Assembly: GCF_040049275.1 (NCBI RefSeq)
Contig: NZ_JBDZDT010000005.1
Coordinates: forward strand, 538,960-602,959
Origin: Aquabacter sp040049275
GTDB taxonomy: Bacteria; Pseudomonadota; Alphaproteobacteria; Rhizobiales; Xanthobacteraceae
Direction: 5' to 3'
DNA length: 64,000 nt
Shown here: in pieces, positions 59,057 through 64,000 of the stretch
Layout of the letters: every line of letters begins with the position of its first letter
Position numbering within the stretch: the stretch's first letter is position 1
The notes under the pieces: generated by a model
Database searches by the model: none
The model's input: the letters and a program-made list of their open reading frames with translations, nothing else
What the model was told of the DNA's origin: nothing
Made by a program: the position numbers and the translations under genes

Positions 59057-60127
59057 ATGGCGAAAGCCACCAAGACGCGCACAGCCCCCATGGACACCTC
59101 GCGCCCGCAGGTGTTCCGCCTGGACGAGGCCGGCATCACCTTCACCGAGGCGGAACCTGAGAAGGAAGCGCCGGACGCGCTTGGCGGCACCGTCCCCGTA
59201 CCGGTGGAGCCTGCGCCGCCGCGCCGGGGGATCGGGCTCGGCGCGGTGTTCTGGTCCGCCTTGGGCGGGCTTGTGAGCCTCGGTGTCGGCCTTGCGGTCT
59301 CCAAGCTGGTGGAGGATTTGTTCGCGCGGGCGGAATGGCTCGGCTATCTCGGCCTTGCCTTGGCCGGCCTCTTCGCCGTCGCCGGGCTGGCCATTGCCGG
59401 GCGGGAAATCCTCGCTTTGGCACGCCTCTCCAGCCTCGATGCCATCCGAACCCGCGCCATGGCCGCGCTCGAGGCGGACGACCGGCCGGAAGCCGAAGGC
59501 GTCGCGCGGGACCTTCTCCGCCTCGCCGCGGGCACGCCGACCCTGGCACGGGCGCGGACCGAGCTCTCCTCCCATCTCGGCGCCATCATCGACGGCGCGG
59601 ACCTCATCCGCCTCACCGAGCGCACCCTGATGGCGCCGCTGGACGCCAAGGCGCGCCAGATGGTGTCGGATGCCGCAAAGCGTGTCTCAGTGGTGACGGC
59701 GGTGTCGCCCCGGGCGGCGGTGGATCTGCTGTTCGTGTTCTACACGGCCCTCAATCTCATGAGACGCCTGTCTCAATTATATGGCGGCCGGCCCGGCGCG
59801 CTGGGCACCGTGCGGCTGATCCGGCATGTGGTGAGCCATCTCGCTGTCACCGGCGGCATGGCGGCGGGCGACAGCATCGTCCAGCAGCTGGTGGGCCACG
59901 GCATCGCCGCCCGGCTTTCCGCCCGGCTGGGCGAGGGCGTAGTGAACGGCCTCCTCACCGCTCGCCTCGGCCTCGCCGCCATTGCCGTGACGCGGCCTTT
60001 GCCCTTCGCCGCTTTGCCGGCGCCGCGCATCACCGATGTGGCGACGGGCCTGGTGCGCTCGGCGGAGAATGAGGAAACCGGGCTTCAGCCGGGGATCAAG
60101 CGCGTGGGCAAGTCGTTCGGCGAATAA
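59057..60127 (+). CDS. YcjF/TIGR01620 family membrane protein
   Basis: 356-residue partner of YcjX. The polar N-terminus (about 1-55) is followed by two close helices (GLGAVFWSALGGLVSLGVGLAV and LGYLGLALAGLFAVAGLAIAG), an exposed middle with AKRVSVVTAVSPRAAVDLLFVFYTALNLMRRLSQLYGGRPG, and a C-terminal DUF697 region with hydrophobic stretches. Always found next to ycjX. Its last 43 bases overlap the end of the convergent next gene. Confidence 0.93.
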   Translation: MAKATKTRTAPMDTSRPQVFRLDEAGITFTEAEPEKEAPDALGGTVPVPVEPAPPRRGIGLGAVFWSALGGLVSLGVGLAVSKLVEDLFARAEWLGYLGLALAGLFAVAGLAIAGREILALARLSSLDAIRTRAMAALEADDRPEAEGVARDLLRLAAGTPTLARARTELSSHLGAIIDGADLIRLTERTLMAPLDAKARQMVSDAAKRVSVVTAVSPRAAVDLLFVFYTALNLMRRLSQLYGGRPGALGTVRLIRHVVSHLAVTGGMAAGDSIVQQLVGHGIAARLSARLGEGVVNGLLTARLGLAAIAVTRPLPFAALPAPRITDVATGLVRSAENEETGLQPGIKRVGKSFGE

Positions 60128-60675
60128 GGCGCCGGCTTGTTGCGCCACAGCGTCTCCGCCAGCGGCCAGCCGAGCAGCGGAGTGAGCACCGCCATGAGCG
60201 CCGCCACCGGCCATTGCCCGCTGAGGACCGCGCTCGCCAACACCGCGAGGAGCCCGCACGCGGTGATCGCGCCGAGCACGCTCATCAGCCCCCACCGCCA
60301 GGACGGCAGGCCGCCGTCGAAGCGGATGGAAGCCGCGGGCGGCAGGGCGCCATGGACCGCGCGCACGAACGCCGCATAGGCCCGGCGATTGTCCTCGATG
60401 CCGGTGACGGATGTGCGCGAGAGCGAGCCGATCTTCAGATCCTCGCCGCCCCGCCCCTTCAGCCGCATCTCGTAATTGGGTGAAGCAAGCTGCCCCGGAT
60501 GGTAGGAGAGGCGCACGGAGGCCACATCCGCCAGCGCCAGACGGCCGGAGCGCGGGCCGACCGTCCAGTCGAGCACCCCGTCATGCAGGCGGAAGCGCGA
60601 GCCGGGACCCATCATCTTCGGGCGCGCGGCATAGACGAGGCCGTCCGCTTCGGTCGATGCTTCGATTTCGCTCAT
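60085..60675 (-). CDS. Membrane protein of unknown function
   Basis: 196-residue protein. A soluble N-terminal part (about 1-125) reads like a PH-like domain (FRLHDGVLDWTVGPRSGRLALADVASVRLSYHPGQ) followed by two C-terminal helices (WGLMSVLGAITACGLLAVLASAV and WPVAALMAVLTPLLGWPLAE). Similar proteins are conserved in rhizobia without function. The 43-base tail-to-tail overlap with the ycjF-like gene means the two C-termini constrain each other. Start at ATG 60675; the next ATG upstream is at 60690. Confidence 0.8.
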   Translation of the reverse strand: MSEIEASTEADGLVYAARPKMMGPGSRFRLHDGVLDWTVGPRSGRLALADVASVRLSYHPGQLASPNYEMRLKGRGGEDLKIGSLSRTSVTGIEDNRRAYAAFVRAVHGALPPAASIRFDGGLPSWRWGLMSVLGAITACGLLAVLASAVLSGQWPVAALMAVLTPLLGWPLAETLWRNKPAPYSPNDLPTRLIPG

Positions 60676-60705
60676 GCCATGGGTCCGCAAACGAGGAGGC
60701 TGCCC

Positions 60706-61185
60706 TTAAGGCACCTCCGGCGCGAAAGCGCAATATTCCGGCTTCAGATCCAGCAGCGGCGTGCCATCCACGCAGTCAAGGCCGCGCACCGACACCACCA
60801 GCCCCTCCACCCCCACCAGTTCCACCACGGAGGAGGCGATGGGGTTCGGCCGCACGGGCGAGCGGATGGAGAAGGTGCCGCGGGTGGCCCCGTCCCGCTT
60901 CGGGCTCTGGAGCACGAGATCGCGACGCGCCCGGTCCATCCAATAGAGCACCTGGAGGCGCGGCGCGTCCGAAACGCCTTCCAGCGCCTGCGCCCAGCGC
61001 GGATCAATCTCCAGCCGGCAAACTGGCCCGTCGGGCGCGCCCCGGCGCGGGCAATCCTCCCGCCGCGCCCAGGGCGTGCGGATGCGGCCGATGAAATAGA
61101 GGCCCGCATCGTAGCCGCCCGGCAGGTCCACGCCCACCTCGCCCGGCCGAAGATCGGTCATATCCGGCACCGCCACCGCACGCAT
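60706..61185 (-). CDS. trmO: tRNA (N6-threonylcarbamoyladenosine37-N6)-methyltransferase TrmO (TsaA family)
   Basis: 159-residue SAM-dependent enzyme that methylates t6A37 in some tRNAs. Family pattern: GLYFIGRIRTPWARREDCPRRG, LYWMDRARRDL, TFSIRSPVRPNPIASSVVELVGVEG and the end DCVDGTPLLDLKPEY, i.e. the beta-barrel TsaA fold. RPNPI and DxTPLLDxKP are diagnostic. GGAG lies 9 bases before the ATG. Divergent from mazG. Confidence 0.9.
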   Translation of the reverse strand: MRAVAVPDMTDLRPGEVGVDLPGGYDAGLYFIGRIRTPWARREDCPRRGAPDGPVCRLEIDPRWAQALEGVSDAPRLQVLYWMDRARRDLVLQSPKRDGATRGTFSIRSPVRPNPIASSVVELVGVEGLVVSVRGLDCVDGTPLLDLKPEYCAFAPEVP

Positions 61186-61255
61186 GCTTTGCACTCCGCC
61201 ATGCACCCATCATAGAGGAAAGGAGCGGACGCCGCCCCCACGACCGGAGATTCCC

Positions 61256-62089
61256 ATGCAGCCCTCCCGCGACATCGCGCGCCTCCTCCACATCATGGCC
61301 GCGCTGCGCACGCCGAACACCGGCTGCCCCTGGGACCTGGAGCAGGATTTCTCCACCATCGCGCCCTACACCATCGAGGAAGCCTATGAGGTGGCCGACG
61401 CCATCGCGCGCGGCGACATGGGTGACCTCACCGAGGAACTGGGCGACCTCCTCCTCCAGGTGGTGTTCCACGCCCGCATGGGCGAGGAGGCGGGCCTCTT
61501 CGATTTCGGCGACGTGGTGGAGGCCATCACCGGAAAGCTGATCCGCCGCCACCCCCATGTGTTCGGCGACACCCGGGACCTCGCCCCCGATGCGGTGAAG
61601 GCGCTCTGGGGAGAGATCAAGGCGCAGGAGAAGGCCGAGCGCGCGCAGCGCCGCACCGAGGCCGGGCTGCCGCCGGACGGGAATGGCCGCGTGCTGGACG
61701 GCGTGCCCGTCCCCCTGCCCGCCCTCACCCGCGCCCTCAAGCTCCAGGAGAAGGCCGGCAAGGTGGGCTTCGACTGGCGTGATGCCCGCCAGGTGCTCGC
61801 CAAGATCCGCGAGGAGACCGAGGAGGTGGGAGAAGCCCTGGACGAAGGCGGCACGGAGGCCATCAAGGACGAGATCGGCGACCTTCTCTTCGCGGTGGTG
61901 AACCTTGCCCGCCATGCAGGCGTCGACCCCGAGGCGGCGCTCAGGGGGACCAACGACAAGTTCACCCGCCGCTTCGCTTATGTGGAGGACCGCCTCGCCG
62001 CCGCCGCGCGCAAGCCGGCAGACGCCAGCCTGGACGAGATGGAGGCCCTGTGGGTCGAGGCGAAGGGCCTGGAGCGCGGCGCCGGCTGA
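61256..62089 (+). CDS. mazG: Nucleoside triphosphate pyrophosphohydrolase MazG
   Basis: 277-residue enzyme that hydrolyses NTPs/dNTPs to monophosphate and pyrophosphate, cleaning aberrant nucleotides and lowering ppGpp in E. coli. Two tandem MazG domains are present; metal-binding EExxE/ExxD motifs are EEAYEVADAI with EELGDLLLQVVFHARM in the first and EETEEVGEAL with DEIGDLLFAVVNLARH in the second. GCPWDLEQDF at the start is typical. GGAG precedes the ATG. It ends 3 bases from the convergent SIMPL gene. Confidence 0.97.
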   Translation: MQPSRDIARLLHIMAALRTPNTGCPWDLEQDFSTIAPYTIEEAYEVADAIARGDMGDLTEELGDLLLQVVFHARMGEEAGLFDFGDVVEAITGKLIRRHPHVFGDTRDLAPDAVKALWGEIKAQEKAERAQRRTEAGLPPDGNGRVLDGVPVPLPALTRALKLQEKAGKVGFDWRDARQVLAKIREETEEVGEALDEGGTEAIKDEIGDLLFAVVNLARHAGVDPEAALRGTNDKFTRRFAYVEDRLAAAARKPADASLDEMEALWVEAKGLERGAG

Positions 62090-62092
62090 GGC

Positions 62093-62824
62093 TCAGAGCG
62101 GCTCCACGTCATAGACGAGGCTGATGCGCGCCGAGGCGGAGAGTTCGCCCGCCTCCATGGGCACAGCGCGGGCATCCGCCTTCATCATCATGGGCGCGGG
62201 CGAGACGATGCCGCCGCGCTCCGCCGGAGCGATGCGGCGCAGCCGGACGAGGCGCATGCCCGCCGCCTCGGCCAGGACCTTCGCCTGCGCCATGCCGTCC
62301 TGCAAGGCGGCGACGCGCGCCTTCTCCTCCAGCGCACCGCTGTCGGCAACGCCGAAACGCAGCCCGCCCGCCTGGTTGGCCCCCGCCTGCACCATGCGGT
62401 CCAGCAGCGCGCCGAGCCGGGCGAGGTCGCGCACCTTCACCGTCACCGTGTTGCGCACCTCGTAGCCCGTCACGCGCGGTGCCTCGCGGGAGTTCTGCGG
62501 CGGCTGGGAATATTGCGGCTGGATGGAAAAGCCCGAGGTGGCGATGTCCCTGGCCTCGATCCCCGTCTCCTTGATGGCCGCGATGAGGTCCGCCATGGAT
62601 TTGGAATTGGCGGCCAGCGCCTCCTCCGCCGTCTTGGCCGCCGCGACGACGCCTGTGGAAAACGTCGCCATATCCGGCACGGCGCTCGCCTCGCCTGCGC
62701 CAACGACACTGAGCGTCGTGCGCCCCGCCTCCTGGGCACGGGCCGGCGCGGCTGCGGAAAGCGCCAGCGACAGGGACATCAGGAGCACGGCAGCGGCCTG
62801 CTGGTGCAGCCTTCGGACAATCAT
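62093..62824 (-). CDS. SIMPL domain protein (DUF541)
   Basis: 243-residue exported protein. Signal peptide (about 1-31, ending APARA) and a SIMPL/DUF541 domain: LSVVGAGEASAVPDMATFSTGVVA, IATSGFSIQPQYS, GYEVRNTVTVKVRDLARLGALLDRMVQAGANQAGGLRFGVAD, and KVLAEAAGMRLVRLRRI. These periplasmic proteins (E. coli YggE, BP26 of Brucella) reduce oxidative stress effects or form channel-like oligomers. The exact role is unknown. Start at ATG 62824; a longer frame is not supported. Confidence 0.92.
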   Translation of the reverse strand: MIVRRLHQQAAAVLLMSLSLALSAAAPARAQEAGRTTLSVVGAGEASAVPDMATFSTGVVAAAKTAEEALAANSKSMADLIAAIKETGIEARDIATSGFSIQPQYSQPPQNSREAPRVTGYEVRNTVTVKVRDLARLGALLDRMVQAGANQAGGLRFGVADSGALEEKARVAALQDGMAQAKVLAEAAGMRLVRLRRIAPAERGGIVSPAPMMMKADARAVPMEAGELSASARISLVYDVEPL

Positions 62825-62977
62825 GGAGGTCTCCGCTCGGACGGGATGGGGCCGCCACACCACCCCGCGAACGCGGCGCCAATGGGGCGCAATGACGACG
62901 CGCGGTTGTTCCCCGCCTCCGGAATTGCTAGAGCGCCATATGGCCGGCGCCCGCATCGCGTCGCCGCGCCGGAGGTG

Positions 62978-63053
62978 GGGCCTGTAGCTCAATGGTTAGA
63001 GCCGGCCGCTCATAACGGTCTGGTTGCAGGTTCGAGTCCTGCCGGGCCCACCA
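62978..63053 (+). tRNA. tRNA with CAT anticodon, probably tRNA-Ile2
   Basis: Cloverleaf: acceptor GGGCCTG/CGGGCCC, D arm TAGCTCAATGGTTAGAGCC, anticodon stem GGCCG/CGGTC with loop CTCATAA, T arm GCAGGTTCGAGTCCTGC, discriminator A, encoded CCA. The short D loop (CAATGGTTAGAGC) resembles tRNA-Ile2, whose C34 is changed to lysidine by TilS, rather than elongator tRNA-Met. Its 3' end borders accessory DNA. Confidence 0.9.
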
Positions 63054-63290
63054 ATCTTTTCAATGAGTTATCCGGCACCACCTTGGTACAAACCACCAAA
63101 ATAACCACCAATACGACCTTTTTGGTGGCTCCCCGCCTTCCGCTTTCTGCCTTTGCAATTGCGCCCCGCTGAGATTGTGCCCAGCGGGGCGCATGGCAGT
63201 GCCAGCAGTCGTGTTTCGGGGGGCTGGCGCCAATCCGATGCTATCCGCGCTTAGCTTGTGCAAAGCATGCGCCCACAAATCGGGCTGCGG
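63054..63290. other. Non-coding gap between the tRNA and the accessory genes
   Basis: No gene seen. It starts with ACCACC-rich short repeats (CCACCAAAATAACCACCAA) and holds a perfect 10-bp hairpin GCGCCCCGCT/AGCGGGGCGC (63161-63192). AT content is higher than in the chromosomal part. It may hold an attachment-site remnant, but no integrase gene is in view. Confidence 0.4.
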
Positions 63291-63602
63291 TCAGCCGCCC
63301 AGCCCCATCGCCGCGAGATATCGGTCCTTGAAGCCCGACATCATGCGGAGGGTGTGCGAGCCGGCGAACAGCAGGCGATCCACCTCCTGCCGCCCGAGAT
63401 GGTAGACATCGCGCTGCCCGCCGCTGAGCTCTCGGTGAGAGGTCACATCGCAGAAGGCGTGTTCCGCGAGGGCGACCGCGATTCCAGCCATGTTCACGAG
63501 GTCGTAGAGCTCGGTCTCGAAGCCTTCCAGGGCTTCAAGGCGGCGGGCGCGCTCCTCGAGGCTATCGCGGCCGGCGGACGGGGGCTCGGTGACGCAGGTC
63601 AT
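63291..63602 (-). CDS. Hypothetical accessory protein (helical)
   Basis: 103-residue acidic protein with a predicted all-helical core: RARRLEALEGFETELYDLVNMAGIAVALAEHA, then SGGQRDVYHLGRQEVDRLLFAGSHTLRMM. I recognise no family. It is joined to the upstream gene by an ATGA overlap, so the two are expressed together. Context (tRNA border, IS element) suggests prophage or island cargo. Helical proteins of this size and place may be regulators or antitoxin-like, but nothing shows that. Confidence 0.6.
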   Translation of the reverse strand: MTCVTEPPSAGRDSLEERARRLEALEGFETELYDLVNMAGIAVALAEHAFCDVTSHRELSGGQRDVYHLGRQEVDRLLFAGSHTLRMMSGFKDRYLAAMGLGG

Positions 63603-63847
63603 GCCGAGCCCTTTCCCGAACAGCGGAAGCGCCCCTCGATGAAGGGATGGGTGAACATGGTCGGCGTAACGGAGACGCATTCTTCGACGAAGCGGCCAAA
63701 CGTGGCCGTCACGTCCTTTTTCCAATAGACCGCATACAGCGCCCCATCTGCTTCTGCTCGGTCGTTGCGCACCATCCCGGCCGGCTTAGGCGCATAAGGC
63801 GACTGCCGCACCACCTCGTCGATCACCGCCGCGGAAAGCCCGAACAT
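63599..63847 (-). CDS. Hypothetical accessory protein, perhaps truncated by IS insertion
   Basis: From ATG 63847 it has 82 residues (MFGLSAAVIDEVVRQSPYAPKPAG onward, with WKKDVTATFGRFVEECV and FTHPFIEGRF). The frame stays open upstream into the IS3-like element (ATHLRARIGK), so the natural start may have been lost when the element inserted. No domain recognised. Its stop overlaps the start of the next gene (ATGA). Confidence 0.5.
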   Translation of the reverse strand: MFGLSAAVIDEVVRQSPYAPKPAGMVRNDRAEADGALYAVYWKKDVTATFGRFVEECVSVTPTMFTHPFIEGRFRCSGKGSA

Positions 63848-63879
63848 CTTTCCGATCCGCGCGCGAAGGTGGGTGGCCT

Positions 63880-64000
63880 GCTGCCGGTTTCGTGGACACC
63901 GAGATAAGGTGTTCAACGGGACTGGAGAGCTGGAATGCAACGACGGAGGTTCAGCCGCGAGTTCAAGCTTGAGGCTGTAAGATTGGTGAAGGACCGGGGC
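63880..64000 (+). mobile_element. IS3-family insertion sequence, left end
   Basis: The bases before the transposase start, with TTTCGTGGACACCGAGAT, resemble the end of an IS3-family element. The exact boundary cannot be fixed because the right end is outside the window; 63880 is an estimate. Confidence 0.6.
63935..64000 (+). CDS. IS3-family transposase OrfA, N-terminal part
   Basis: 22 codons are visible: MQRRRFSREFKLEAVRLVKD, then Arg-Gly. This is the standard start of the helix-turn-helix OrfA protein of IS3-type elements, which with OrfB forms the transposase by frameshifting. The gene is cut by the window edge, so intactness is unknown. Confidence 0.85.
   Translation, partial: MQRRRFSREFKLEAVRLVKDRG

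Overview
The window is a GC-rich chromosomal segment of an alphaproteobacterium, most likely a Hyphomicrobiales (rhizobial-order) member of the Xanthobacteraceae type. Supporting signs are the AapJQMP amino-acid transporter, a ClpS-ClpA pair, a phasin, an Irr-type iron box before hemP, an EcfG-type stress promoter, a DksA that has lost most of its zinc cysteines, and a complex I NDUFS4-like protein. The family assignment is inference; the class is well supported. About 60 protein genes, three tRNAs and many palindromic intergenic repeats are present. Most of the window is ordinary core chromosome.

1-12 kb: the start of a TRAP transporter binding protein, an Mrp/ApbC iron-sulfur carrier overlapping a uracil-DNA glycosylase-like gene, a glutathione transferase, tRNA-Val, a small stress-type basic protein, an inositol-phosphatase family enzyme, an alpha/beta hydrolase, an L,D-transpeptidase, lipA with a coenzyme-Q-binding START protein, and clpS-clpA. 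12-20 kb: a phasin with two TGC-N3-GCA boxes, a D,D-carboxypeptidase with a SPOR domain, a membrane J-domain protein coupled to a VWA protein, panC and an EAL phosphodiesterase with a dead GGDEF domain.

20-31 kb: the aapJQMP operon, with a strong terminator just after aapJ; a divergent cystathionine beta-lyase; a four-gene overlapping glycolipid operon (ArnT-like transferase, PAP2 phosphatase, DPM1/ArnC-like GT2, LAB_N membrane protein); then almost 1 kb of non-coding DNA with palindromic repeats; then hemP behind an iron control element. 31-40 kb: a two-gene RND efflux system, an aminotransferase, a DHFR-like reductase and a K+/H+ antiporter.

40-49 kb: the high-affinity potassium system. 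kdpDE lies between two copies of the same palindromic repeat, separate from kdpFABC. An extra 27-residue membrane peptide gene sits just before kdpF, with a KdpE-like direct repeat upstream. 49-63 kb: a degenerate nuclease-fold protein, DUF1345, a class C serine hydrolase, RidA, tRNA-Arg, the complex I subunit, dksA, MipA/OmpV, an FAD oxidoreductase, a SixA-YcjX-YcjF cluster, trmO, mazG and a SIMPL protein.

63-64 kb: a CAT-anticodon tRNA (probably tRNA-Ile2) is followed by unfamiliar small genes and the start of an IS3-family element. This looks like the edge of an accessory island. No CRISPR array, restriction system or recognised riboswitch was found. The most unusual items are the small kdp peptide, the structured non-coding block at 29.9-30.3 kb, the paired repeats around kdpDE, and the glycolipid operon with two TTGA start/stop overlaps.
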